Source of the DNA: Porphyridium purpureum
Lineage: Eukaryota; Rhodophyta; Bangiophyceae; Porphyridiales; Porphyridiaceae
Direction: 5' to 3'
Assembly (NCBI GenBank): GCA_008690995.1
Contig: VRMN01000010.1
Span: 620,001-684,000 of the forward strand
Length of the DNA: 64,000 nt
Notes under the pieces: model-generated
Told to the model about the DNA's origin: nothing
Seen by the model: only the letters and a program-made list of their open reading frames with translations
The model's database searches: none
Shown here: positions 40,056 through 49,321 of the stretch, in pieces
Layout of the letters: each line of letters starts with the position of its first letter
Position numbering within the stretch: position 1 is the first letter of the stretch
Translations under genes and position numbers: made by a program

Positions 40056-40751
40056 ATGGGTTTCGACGCGCTGAAGAAGGAAGTGTCGCAGGCGTATGTC
40101 GTGCTGACGCATGGCGTTCCTGCCGAACACGTGGGCGGAAATGCGAAGCCGGTAAAGGTGCCAGAGAAGTACTTCCATGACTGCTACGGTGTGGTGATCT
40201 TCGTCGAGCATGAGCTGGCGCTCGTGGTCGGCGCTGCGTACGGGTCGGGACTGATTATCAAGAAGATCAACAAGGGCACGCCACAGGAGTCGTGGTCTGC
40301 GCCAGTACCCTTCACGATCACCGGCGCAAAGGTTGGAGCGTCCGCGGGCTACGCAAAGAGCGAGTTCATTCTTTTCTTGACGACACCGGAACAGATGGCG
40401 AGCTTTGAAAAACACGCCCAGCTCGACCTCACGGCGTCGGCGACAGGAACAGCTGACGCGGACGCGCAATTCACCGACGGGATGGCCGGCCGCATGGATG
40501 TTGAGATCGCCGCGGGCGGTGTTGGAGAATCTTTGAAGAAGGGCGTTTTGTTCGGCAACTCGTCAGGCGCCATGATTAGCGCCGCGGTGGGCACCTCGGT
40601 GCTCGTGCGAGACCACGAAAAGACGGAGAGGGCGTACGGAAAAGGAGCAACTGCCGAAAAAATCTTAAATGGAGAAGTAGGTCTGGACGTTGCATATGCG
40701 GATCCCACCATGGCCGCAGTGTACAATCAGATGGTGTACAAGAAGGACTAG
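40056..40751 (+). CDS. SYLF-domain protein, paralogue 3
   Basis: A 231-residue single-domain SYLF protein with the start at MGFDALKKEVSQ. The N-terminal half is nearly identical to paralogue 2 at the DNA level. The C-terminal half has its own sequence, including a short insertion (GESLKKG) just before the GNSSGAMISAAVGTSVLV block. The conserved lipid-binding strands are intact. It has a separate promoter about 1.2 kb from paralogue 2. Confidence 0.85.
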   Translation: MGFDALKKEVSQAYVVLTHGVPAEHVGGNAKPVKVPEKYFHDCYGVVIFVEHELALVVGAAYGSGLIIKKINKGTPQESWSAPVPFTITGAKVGASAGYAKSEFILFLTTPEQMASFEKHAQLDLTASATGTADADAQFTDGMAGRMDVEIAAGGVGESLKKGVLFGNSSGAMISAAVGTSVLVRDHEKTERAYGKGATAEKILNGEVGLDVAYADPTMAAVYNQMVYKKD

Positions 40752-41014
40752 TTCGGTTCCTCTGATCATTGACACGCTCGGAAATCATGAAATTCCTTTC
40801 ATGTTGACCGCATCTTCATTCCACGTCCGCATGAGCACAGCGGCTCTGCGCGCGATAAGGCTGTACGTTCTTGCCCCTCAGCGTACGTGTTTTTCGAGTT
40901 CGACACTAAACCAAGGGCTCTTTCCAAGTTTCAACGAACTTGATTCCAAACACCTGTCTTCGTGGTGGCACAAATCTGTTTCTTCCAACAGCCGAAGAAA
41001 GTCGACACGCCAAG

Positions 41015-41710
41015 ATGGGGTTTGAACAAGCACTCGGCGCGCAGGTGCAACTGACTAAGAAGGTCCTGGCACATGGTGTGCATACCGATGCGGGCACATC
41101 TACCCGGGCACATGTGCCGGAGAAATACTTTCATGACTGCTGCGGCGTTGTGGTTGTCACGCAGCATGCCGTAGCATTGGTCGTGGGCGGCGTACATGGG
41201 TCCGGCCTCGTTATGAAAAAACTCAACAAAGGTTCGCCGCTCGAAACGTGGTCGGCTCCGGTGCCGTTCACGATCACCGGAGCACAGTTCGGCGTTTCGA
41301 TCGGTTGGGCGAAAACCGAGTTCATTCTTTTCCTGACGTCGCACGACCAAGTCGAGGCTTTCGAACATCACGCGCAGGTTGACCTGACGACATCGGCCGT
41401 GGGCGCGGCGGATACGCGGGACCATGCTGCTGGAGGCGTGGCTAGCCGCGTGGACGTCATGATTGCTGGGAAAGGCACCAACTCGCGAGGGCGTGCCGGA
41501 GTGTCGTCAACAGGTGCTGTGTTTGCAAATGCGTCTGGTGCCATGCTCAGCGCCGCGATCGGAGGCTCGGTGCTGGCACTCGACACGGAAAGGCTGCACA
41601 GTGCTTATGGAGCAAATGCAACAGCCAAATCGGTGCTCAACGGGCACGTCGGAATGGAAGCGGCGCATGGAGACAACGAGATGAAGGATATTTACAAGCT
41701 ATTGGGTTGA
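41015..41710 (+). CDS. SYLF-domain protein, paralogue 4 (divergent)
   Basis: A 231-residue protein and the most diverged copy of the array. The start at 41015 (MGFEQALGAQVQ) aligns with the others. The core blocks remain (PEKYFHDCCGVVVVTQHAVALVV, SAPVPFTITGAQFGVSIGWAKTEFILFL, GAMLSAAIGGSVLALDTERLHSAYG). The variable loop before the last block is longer (KGTNSRGRAGVSS). It is separated by 263 bp from paralogue 3 and is convergent with the WD40 gene 220 bp downstream. Confidence 0.82.
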   Translation: MGFEQALGAQVQLTKKVLAHGVHTDAGTSTRAHVPEKYFHDCCGVVVVTQHAVALVVGGVHGSGLVMKKLNKGSPLETWSAPVPFTITGAQFGVSIGWAKTEFILFLTSHDQVEAFEHHAQVDLTTSAVGAADTRDHAAGGVASRVDVMIAGKGTNSRGRAGVSSTGAVFANASGAMLSAAIGGSVLALDTERLHSAYGANATAKSVLNGHVGMEAAHGDNEMKDIYKLLG

Positions 41711-41929
41711 AGTTTCGATTTGTGCGCACCCGGACGCGCAGTAGAAGATGTGGCTTCTCACCAGTTCGAAGATGCCTCCACAGGGAATCATGCAAATATC
41801 AGCATGGAAACATGCTGTTGAGCGTGCGAGGTCGTAGAAGCATCCATGGCCGACGAAAATACGGGGTACAATCACAAGGTAGTGCTGTGCGTATCGTGTG
41901 CTGACGAGGCGTTTGCGTTCCTATGCCGC

Positions 41930-43447
41930 TCATTTTGTAAATATTGCATTCTTCCAGAGCGAGACCGCGCGCCGCACGTCGTGCGGAAGATTTTCAATTC
42001 TTACCAGGCCGTTGCCCTTCCCCTTTTCCTTGTGGGCCCCCGAGCGGCCATAAAGTAGCGTGGCCAGCGTGTAACACGCGTAGGCAAAGACGTCACTCGC
42101 GCGCGTGATCATGGCCACCTCGGCAACGCGAAGAACTTCGGAAAGCGACGTGCTCTTCTCGGCTAGTATGTCTTCTAGCGAGACGCTGATCAAGTTACGC
42201 AGCGACAAGTTCACTGCCGTCCACACGATCACCGTTCGATCAGCTGACCCCGAAACAAGCCCAGAACCATCGGGCGGCAGCCACGTGAGAGCAGAAACGA
42301 GATCCTCGTGTGTATGCAGGATTTGCAGGAGCTGTCCTGAGTGCGTTTCCCAAATCCGAATGCATCGATCGTGTGACCCAGTCGCGACCAAATTTCCGTT
42401 CGGATGTACGCATAAAGCATCGACCCGGTTCAAGTGCGGCAGCACGTGGCACAGTGATCCATCATCCGTGTTCCACATGCGCGCAGTGTGATCTTTTGAT
42501 ACGGAGACTAACACGTTTGTCCGACCAGCCCACGCGATATCCACCACTTGATCACGATGCCCATCTAGTACACACTTGACATCGCCAGAAATGATGTCCC
42601 ATACAATAACTCGCCTATCTTTGCTCGCAGATGCGAGCCACCTCCCGTCAGGAGAAAACACCACTCTTACAACCTCGAGCCCGTGTCCCACAAGCCGGTG
42701 AACTAAAGACCCGGCCCCGTTCTTCCCCGCCGCTTGCGCGCTCGAAATGTTCCAAAGCGCAATGGTTTTGTCCTTGGACGATGTGGCGAGCAATGATCCG
42801 TCTGGCGATTGGGAACAGTGGAGAACTGGAGCGCTGTGAGCGGCCAAGAGCAAGGGACACCGTCCGTACGTATCGATAAAGGCGACCGTTCCGTCTGATG
42901 AGCATATTGCGAGCACCGCGTACATGCCACTCGCCGGCATCTCTGCGTCATCCATGCCTGTCGACGCTGTCCTTTGTCGCTGCGTATCGGGTAGCGACCA
43001 TGCCAGCGCGTGAAGCCGCAGGAACGTGATATAATTCGCCGGGTTCGTCACATGGTGCAAGAGCCTTCCAGAGCGACTCGAATACAACCTGACCGTGACA
43101 TCGTCTGCGGCGCTCGCGCAGAAAGCCCCGCATTCACTCACGGCGACGAGCCAAACCCAGTCCTGCGCGTCCGCGAGCTCGAGCCGCAAGCGGCCCACTC
43201 GCGGGTCGAACACTCGGCACCGCCTGTCCTCCCACGAGCCGGCGACCAGCGTATTTCCGTCGCCGGACACAGCCATGCCGGAGACGCGCCCTTGCGTGCG
43301 CAGCACATGGCGCAAGCCCACTGTCCGTCGCGCCGTCATGCCCATGCCATGTCTAGTTCCCCGTGCTGTGCCGGAACTTGTGTCTGGCTTGCCCCATGCC
43401 CCAAACCAGGAACCGGCGTCATCAGCGCTCCCAAAGTGGCGAAACAA
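41930..43447 (-). CDS. WD40 repeat protein
   Basis: A 505-residue beta-propeller protein, likely a scaffold for a complex. Seven to eight WD40 units are visible from about residue 45 to 420. The clearest end in CRVFD, VRLYS, IALWN, VIVWD, ARMWN, IRIWE and VIVWT, each with the upstream GH and S-x-D-x-T pattern. A helical tail follows (about residues 425-505), ending RIENLPHDVRRAVSLW, which loosely recalls a SOCS-box-like C-terminus. There are no transmembrane segments. The start could be the first Met, or an internal MGMTARRT about 34 codons later. The partner and pathway are unknown. Confidence 0.82.
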   Translation of the reverse strand: MFRHFGSADDAGSWFGAWGKPDTSSGTARGTRHGMGMTARRTVGLRHVLRTQGRVSGMAVSGDGNTLVAGSWEDRRCRVFDPRVGRLRLELADAQDWVWLVAVSECGAFCASAADDVTVRLYSSRSGRLLHHVTNPANYITFLRLHALAWSLPDTQRQRTASTGMDDAEMPASGMYAVLAICSSDGTVAFIDTYGRCPLLLAAHSAPVLHCSQSPDGSLLATSSKDKTIALWNISSAQAAGKNGAGSLVHRLVGHGLEVVRVVFSPDGRWLASASKDRRVIVWDIISGDVKCVLDGHRDQVVDIAWAGRTNVLVSVSKDHTARMWNTDDGSLCHVLPHLNRVDALCVHPNGNLVATGSHDRCIRIWETHSGQLLQILHTHEDLVSALTWLPPDGSGLVSGSADRTVIVWTAVNLSLRNLISVSLEDILAEKSTSLSEVLRVAEVAMITRASDVFAYACYTLATLLYGRSGAHKEKGKGNGLVRIENLPHDVRRAVSLWKNAIFTK

Positions 43448-44326
43448 CAGGCGAACCGGCGCGTCAAACGGTTGATCGGTCTTCCTAGGGGTACAGCGGT
43501 TCTCCTGATCTTTTTTCGGGGGGTTCTGCGTTTTCGCGGATTAGGGTTGCAAGCAAGATAAAAAGGTACTAGCCAAACACGCCCCGAAATGAGAGGAACC
43601 AGGAACCGTCTGCTTCTGAGAAAGCTAGTTGGCTAAAATTATACGACATCTAAAAAAGAAAGGTGCACTGTACCGCTAACCGATAAACCGTGCGATGTGA
43701 TGTTTTGACGGTTTTCTACTTAGCATTTTTAACGGTTACCAAGTCGGCTCAGTAAATCATGGAACCTTGCAACGAAACCGTTTTGTGTGCGCTGGTAAAC
43801 CGCGAAAGCGTCGGGTTGAACCGGTTAAGAGCTGCACGTCGCAAGACAGATTGGTTGAACCTCGGGGGGTTGCGATGTGCGTGCCGGCGGCACGCAGCGC
43901 GGATGGTTGAAATGCTTGTGGGCCTGCTTGTGCGCGCAGCAGCACGGAGCTTGGCATGGCTGCGCTGAAAGAGCGTCACAACAGCTTGTGGAGCGCGCAT
44001 CTGTGCGAAGCATTCGTCGGCATTGACCACCGGGTTGGGGCTTTGAGAACTCAGCTTGGTGTTACTCTAACGCCATAGTGAAATAACGCCACCAGATAAC
44101 ATTCTGGCGATACGAAAGGAACAGGATTTCCGGGAATTTGTCACGTAATTTCATAGGAAGCTCGTGAGGATTCGCGGAGAGCTGGAAGGGCGGCGTCCTT
44201 GGGAGCGCGTAGGTTGGCTGCAGAAACCTGGCTTTGGGACACATGCGGTGTCGCGGGCACTGCCGCGGAGCGACTGGCTCGGAAAAAGGCGCGACGTATA
44301 GCGGTTGGGCTGGATTAACCCGGTGA
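43448..44326. promoter_or_regulatory. Divergent upstream region of the WD40 and sulfotransferase genes
   Basis: An 879-bp gap between divergent genes. Single GGTACAG and CACTGTACC words lie at about 43493 and 43657. A dense group of AACCG, TAACGG and AACGGTTA words, which match the vertebrate and plant MYB core, spans 43665-43855. No protein gene was recognised. Confidence 0.4.
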
Positions 44327-45169
44327 ATGTTTCAAGTGGCTCTTGTCCTCGAACCTGTTGGAACTATCGCAGAGGTCCCACTACACATGGCTGCTGCTGC
44401 TGCTGCTCGTAGTGATGGTGTTGGAAGCGCGTCGCCTCTGGAAGCGTCGCTCGACTGCGATGGATCCCGATGTCACTCAGAGTGCGAGCTCCGACATCTG
44501 GACGAGTTTGAAAGGGCAGCACGAGAAACGCCTTGCGCGAAGCCCTCAAGGTTGGTGATTTGCGCTGGACCTGAGCGCTCTGGAAGCACATGGTTATACA
44601 ATGCCGTGCGCCATCTCTACTCGGCTTGTGAATCTGCATGTGACTCCTACTGGATCCATTGTCTGGACGCATCCAAAATTGAGCGACGCCTGAATGAAGA
44701 CCGGACAGTTCTTGTGAAAACGCACGAATACAATTCGGATTACGACCGCTGGCTCTTTTCTCAGTACAACCCAATTGTCGTTACGACACATCGCGACCTG
44801 CGGGAGGTACTTGTGTCGTACATGCGCGTTGGTTGGGCGCGCGACATCCCACGCGAGTATGTCGACCAGCACATGAAGTGGCTGAAGCATGCCTCTATGG
44901 ATATTGGTTTCGAGCAGATTCTTGCGGAGCCTGAGCAAGTTTTGCGCAGTCTCGCTGGACTGCTACAGTTGGATGAGTCAAAAGCCGCGCTTGCGAAGCA
45001 CAGGGTCGACGCGCTCAAACCAGCAAGCGACCGCGTGGACCAAGTGACCAAAATGTGGCCTTCCCACAAGTCAGGTGGGCAGAGGCGGAGCAAGCAGGAG
45101 TTCAACGACCTGGTTGCGCGTTTCTCCGAGTTCTACGACCACTATCCCGAGCTCCTCTCCGACGCGTGA
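44327..45169 (+). CDS. Sulfotransferase (PAPS-dependent)
   Basis: A 280-residue enzyme that would move sulfate from PAPS to a sugar or protein hydroxyl in the Golgi. The 5'-phosphosulfate-binding loop is RLVICAGPERSGSTWLYNAVRHL (about residue 75), the 3'-phosphate-binding region is IVVTTHRDLREVLVSYMRVGW (about residue 145), and VLVKTHEY lies between them, all in family order. The N-terminus is uncertain. In the given frame a CTG repeat reads as poly-Ala, whereas in another frame the same DNA reads WLLLLLLVVMVLEARRLWKRR, a good type-II membrane anchor. The true gene may therefore begin in that other frame, with a short intron or a shift before about 44550. Confidence 0.78.
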   Translation: MFQVALVLEPVGTIAEVPLHMAAAAAARSDGVGSASPLEASLDCDGSRCHSECELRHLDEFERAARETPCAKPSRLVICAGPERSGSTWLYNAVRHLYSACESACDSYWIHCLDASKIERRLNEDRTVLVKTHEYNSDYDRWLFSQYNPIVVTTHRDLREVLVSYMRVGWARDIPREYVDQHMKWLKHASMDIGFEQILAEPEQVLRSLAGLLQLDESKAALAKHRVDALKPASDRVDQVTKMWPSHKSGGQRRSKQEFNDLVARFSEFYDHYPELLSDA

Positions 45170-45386
45170 GCTGTGGCGGCGCCGCCGGCAGCGGCCAAAT
45201 GTTGTTGGGCGCATGTTTGTGACAGACGACGGAAGACGCGTCGCTTTACTAGTAAAAAGTCCCCTTTTTATATAGAGCGCAGGCCACTTGCACCGGACGG
45301 CGCTGTGGGCTCAACAGGGTGTGGGGCGATTCGCGGAAAGCACAAAAGAGCATGGGATGCCGACTCACTGTCGCCAACGCGGTCAC

Positions 45387-47795
45387 ATGGAGCTACTGCG
45401 GCTGCCTCGTGCCGCATTTGTAGGATGCTGCGGAGAAGCTTACTGGCGGATACGACCACGGCGACAGCGCGGCGCGCGTGTTGTATGTGCCATGTCGGCA
45501 GAGGACGAAAGCAGGAAGCAGGAACAACCTCAGCTTCAGCAGCAGATGCAGAACCGGCAACGCACGAATGAAAGTAAGAGTAGGACAGCGATACAACCGA
45601 AAACAGGGCCGTCACGCGTTTCATCACGGAAAGCGGTAAGTCTCATCGAGGAACGGAATACAAGGCGGAACCGTGTGCAGAAGCTGTTGACCCGAGGATA
45701 TCTGGATGCCGCGGTGGTCGAGCTGCTGCGTGGCACAAGCGTGTACCAATTGGTCACGGCTGCCGGCAGCTCGGACATGTCTGCTGCTCTAGAGTCACCT
45801 GAACCAAAATCCTCTGAGATGGCTGACGACAATTCCGTGCCTTCGCGGCCGCACTATGCGCCTGGCCTTGTATTTGGAACACGCTACTTCAACCTGGTTC
45901 TCAATGCGCTTGGGAAGGCGTGCAAGACGAGCGAATGTGAGATGCTCTTTGAAGCCTTTGAAGTGGTGGAGGTGAGAAAGGATGTGGCATCTTACGCAAT
46001 CATGATGTGCGCGCTGATGACGCGGAAAAAATATGACCTTGCGCTTGAAGTATACGAGCGCCTCAAAAGGGACACAAGTGTCAAGCCGAATGCGCACATT
46101 TATTGCATTGTTATTCAATTGTATGGCGCTCTGGGAAAGTTGCATGAAGCAGAACGCTTTTTGAATCACGTGAGGAGCGACAAGTCGAGTGTGCGACCAA
46201 CCGTTGCTGTGTACAATGCATTGTTCATGTTGTACGCCAAGCAAGGCAGACATTCGAGAAGCGGTGGCCATACCCCTAGCAACGCGCTGAAAAAGGCTCT
46301 TCAAATGTACGAGCAAATGGAAGCAACTGGTCTACTGGGCGACGCCGTGACATTCGGAACATTGATTCACGCGTGCGCACGAGAGAAAAATCTTAGTCGC
46401 GCGTTTGAATTGTTCGGGATAGTCCGTAGGCGCGGAATTATGCCGAGCCTGATTACGTACAATAGCTTGGTGCACGCGTGCGCATTGGCGGATCGGCCGG
46501 ATCTTGCATTTTCTGTTTACAGCTGGATGAGCGTCGACAAACGCATTCCCGATCTGTACACGTACAATTCGCTCCTGTTGGCGTACAGCAGGCTGGGCGA
46601 TGTGGACAGTGCTTGGGAGGTGTTTGAAAACCTCGTGGACACACGGCAGGACTCGATCACACCAGACGTTTTCACTTATAATACTTTGATTTCGGCGTGT
46701 ATTCGGGGTAGGAATTTGAGGCGCGCTTTTCAGGCATTCAGCATGCTGTGCGATAAGCCTGCCTCTGTCGCACCAGACCACACCAGCTTCAATCTGATGA
46801 TCGATGCATGCGGGAAAACGTGGCAGCTCGACGAAGCCATGAATTTTCTTACCAAGATGACGATGTATCAAATTCGACCTACCTTGGTCACGTACAATTC
46901 ATTGCTAAATGCGTGCGCGAACGCAGGCGATATGGCGCTGGCCAGACTCGTTTACCAAAGGCTACTGAATGACAACCTTGTCCCAGACGTCATTTCGCTG
47001 AACACCCTGGTCAAGGGCTATTGTGGCATTGGTGACCTAGCGCGAGCGGAAAGCATTGTGGGTGAACTTGGGCTGTCTTTCGGCGTGTCGCCCGATCGCG
47101 TGACGTTCAACACATTCATACACGCGTACACGCAAAGCAGCAACCTGGAGAATGCGTGGAAGAAGCTCTCGCAACTCCAAAAATCCGGCTTCAAGCCAGA
47201 CATCTCAACGATTAATGCGCTTTCGTCGGCGTGTTCGAAGGACTTTCCTGGCCGCGCGGAGTTTGCTGTGCGGCTCGTGAAGCTGATGCGGTATTACGGT
47301 ATCAGCGCCGACATCAATACGTACGCCACCCTGATCGAGGCTTGTGTCAACGGCGGCAACGAAGACGAAGGGTTCGCTCTGTACGAGCAGATGATCAGCC
47401 GCCATTCGGGTTCTGAGACGGACGTCCTGAGTCGGTCTCCGATTGAGAATCTGATGCAAGCCTCGTCTCAAATGAAACGAGATCTGAACGGCTTGGGCGC
47501 GTCGCACAAGGCGTTTCTTGCTTTTGTCGCGTCCATTCGCGATCAAGGCGATCAAGATCCGAAAGGTGGGTGGACTTCTTCCAGTGGAGGCTCTCGTGAT
47601 TCACACGATGCGACCAGGGCTGAATCGGTGGATAATCTGGTGAACGAAAGAATCACACGGCGGCATTATAGAGAAAGCGTCGAAGCCAATTCCCAAGAAC
47701 GGGACATCGTTGTTATGAACCAGGCCGTGAGCGCACAAATTGGGTGCGCCCATGACGAGGAGTTTGAATATGAGCAAAGTATTGAACTAAGCTAA
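45387..47795 (+). CDS. Pentatricopeptide repeat (PPR) protein, probably organellar
   Basis: About 802 residues, an RNA-binding protein for organelle transcript processing or translation. I chose the ATG at 45387 (MELLRLPRAAFVGCCGEAYWRIRPRRQRGARVV) because it opens an Arg-rich, acid-poor leader like a transit peptide. A longer frame starts at 45288. A Gln-rich, charged segment follows, then about 14-15 35-residue PPR helical pairs from about residue 165 to 680, many with the typical YN(S/T)L(I/L)..C...G(N/D)...A pattern (VTYNSLLNACANAGDMALA). No E, DYW or SMR domain is visible, so it is P-class. The C-terminal 120 residues are low in pattern. It is convergent with the next gene, 70 bp apart. 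Confidence 0.88.
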   Translation: MELLRLPRAAFVGCCGEAYWRIRPRRQRGARVVCAMSAEDESRKQEQPQLQQQMQNRQRTNESKSRTAIQPKTGPSRVSSRKAVSLIEERNTRRNRVQKLLTRGYLDAAVVELLRGTSVYQLVTAAGSSDMSAALESPEPKSSEMADDNSVPSRPHYAPGLVFGTRYFNLVLNALGKACKTSECEMLFEAFEVVEVRKDVASYAIMMCALMTRKKYDLALEVYERLKRDTSVKPNAHIYCIVIQLYGALGKLHEAERFLNHVRSDKSSVRPTVAVYNALFMLYAKQGRHSRSGGHTPSNALKKALQMYEQMEATGLLGDAVTFGTLIHACAREKNLSRAFELFGIVRRRGIMPSLITYNSLVHACALADRPDLAFSVYSWMSVDKRIPDLYTYNSLLLAYSRLGDVDSAWEVFENLVDTRQDSITPDVFTYNTLISACIRGRNLRRAFQAFSMLCDKPASVAPDHTSFNLMIDACGKTWQLDEAMNFLTKMTMYQIRPTLVTYNSLLNACANAGDMALARLVYQRLLNDNLVPDVISLNTLVKGYCGIGDLARAESIVGELGLSFGVSPDRVTFNTFIHAYTQSSNLENAWKKLSQLQKSGFKPDISTINALSSACSKDFPGRAEFAVRLVKLMRYYGISADINTYATLIEACVNGGNEDEGFALYEQMISRHSGSETDVLSRSPIENLMQASSQMKRDLNGLGASHKAFLAFVASIRDQGDQDPKGGWTSSSGGSRDSHDATRAESVDNLVNERITRRHYRESVEANSQERDIVVMNQAVSAQIGCAHDEEFEYEQSIELS

Positions 47796-47865
47796 CTTGA
47801 CCGAACAGCGTGTCATACAGTAAATACAAGCGACCTAATCTATTTTCTGCGGAACGTTTGCGCGC

Positions 47866-49158
47866 TTAAACCTCCTCTTCCTCGAGGCTGTTTGAACCTA
47901 GGCGCTTCTTCTCGACCCTGCTCTCCTGTAAAATGGTTGAAAGCGTGACGCGCTTTTCGGCACCTACTTTGTACGCAAGCAATTGTTTCGGGTGCAATAC
48001 ACCACGGTCCGGCTCGTCGGTCACGTTGTCAGCGTGTCTAATCGGGTCGTCAAACTTGAACGGGGCGTCTTTGAGATTGATTTCGCCCTGAACGAGATTG
48101 TGCCCGCCTTGACTATTCCCCACAACCATGTATGTGACTTGTTCACGCTTTACGGCTTGCACGAGATTCCATGCAACCCCAATGCCGTGCTCAGCATACT
48201 TCTGCAGTCCGTTCCAACTGAAAACCATGTCAACGTTCGTCGGAAAATGCTTAAAGTGGCGCACGTCAGTGGGAATGAATTCCGGAAGTCCCGCCCCAGT
48301 GAAAGAGTCTGAAACTTCCAGCTGCCTTAGCTGCTCATGGTCGTCGTCAAGACAGTAGTACTTAAAATTGCGGATTTCAAAATCAAGAATCGCAAGAAGC
48401 TGCGGCATCCACACAGCATTATCCGTGCAAGGATAGTCTGCAAGTGATTTGACGCCCAGCTGCTTAATCCACTTGTACATAAGGGAACTCACCTTGGTCA
48501 CATTCACGCCGCGCACGAGGCCAAAGTCCAGCCCGGTGAAGTGCAGACGCGTCCCATTCACAACTTTGTACATGTAGCGTTCCGGCACATTGTGAGTGAG
48601 CGAGTCGTCTCGGGATTGTACAACAATGTTCTCACCACGGGCGGTAGAATCTTCCGCGTCAAGAACTTTGCGCAACTGGCGAATCCGCGCCATGTCGGCG
48701 CGTCTTGCTTCTGCCTGCATGCGCTCTGTGCGTTGCATGTCTTCATCAGAAACCGTCACACTATCCTTGTAGTCTTGAATGGTAATCCCACTCAATCGTG
48801 CCGAGCCATTTCCGCCTGAAGAAGACGTTATTCCTGCGAGTAGTTGGTCTCCGGCAACGTCGGCGCGGTTCTCAGCGACACCCATCGACGCAGAGTTGTC
48901 ATGACTCATCACCTGATTTTGAGCCGAGAACGCAGACCCCGAGCCAGCCAGACGGTCCTGAAACACGAGCACAACGACCATCAACGCGGCTAGCAACCAT
49001 TTCAACACGCCCGCCACAGACACGCCCTCTACGTACGGCTGGAGGCGACAACTGAGCTCTTTCACGTATCTCTCAACAGCGGCGGGCAAAATCGAGCTGC
49101 CGAGACCGCCGCTTGCCGCCGCCAAGGAGGACGACGCGCGCGACTGCTTCTTCCCCAT
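47866..49158 (-). CDS. Membrane-anchored methyltransferase-like protein
   Basis: About 430 residues with a type-II layout: a short cytosolic N-terminus, one transmembrane segment (VLKWLLAALMVVVLVF, about residues 45-65), a stem with a short coiled region, and a lumenal domain. The ATG at 49158 (MGKKQSRASSS) fits this. A longer frame would cross the promoter. The C-terminal domain reads like a class I SAM methyltransferase variant (YPCTDNAVWMPQLL, then YYCLDDD, then NVDMVFSWNGLQKY, then NSQGGHNLVQGEINLKDAPFKFDDPI), similar to lumenal methyltransferase-like proteins of algae. Methylation of a cell-surface polysaccharide is an inference. It shares a divergent promoter with the uroporphyrinogen-III synthase gene. 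Confidence 0.55.
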   Translation of the reverse strand: MGKKQSRASSSLAAASGGLGSSILPAAVERYVKELSCRLQPYVEGVSVAGVLKWLLAALMVVVLVFQDRLAGSGSAFSAQNQVMSHDNSASMGVAENRADVAGDQLLAGITSSSGGNGSARLSGITIQDYKDSVTVSDEDMQRTERMQAEARRADMARIRQLRKVLDAEDSTARGENIVVQSRDDSLTHNVPERYMYKVVNGTRLHFTGLDFGLVRGVNVTKVSSLMYKWIKQLGVKSLADYPCTDNAVWMPQLLAILDFEIRNFKYYCLDDDHEQLRQLEVSDSFTGAGLPEFIPTDVRHFKHFPTNVDMVFSWNGLQKYAEHGIGVAWNLVQAVKREQVTYMVVGNSQGGHNLVQGEINLKDAPFKFDDPIRHADNVTDEPDRGVLHPKQLLAYKVGAEKRVTLSTILQESRVEKKRLGSNSLEEEEV

Positions 49159-49303
49159 GACACCCGGCTTTCGCTTGTGGCAGCCACGTCGAGCCCCACC
49201 GCAACAAGTGCGGCCCGATGCCAAAGTCAGGCAAGCTTGGCAGCTAATCGGTTTATCGGCTTCTCCCCAAACCGAGCGCTGTAACCAGAAACCGCTGCAT
49301 AAG

Positions 49304-49321
49304 GTACAGTGATCACTGTAC
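49304..49321. promoter_or_regulatory. 18-bp perfect palindrome GTACAGTGATCACTGTAC
   Basis: A perfect palindrome, with a further half-site (GGTACAGTGG) 5 bp to its right at 49326-49335. It lies between two divergent gene starts (49158 and 49432), about 110 bp upstream of the synthase ATG. Related inverted repeats occur at 10764-10780 and 51804-51819. It may be a dimeric transcription-factor site. The GTAC core recalls the copper-response element of green algae, but that factor family is not established for red algae. Confidence 0.55.
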
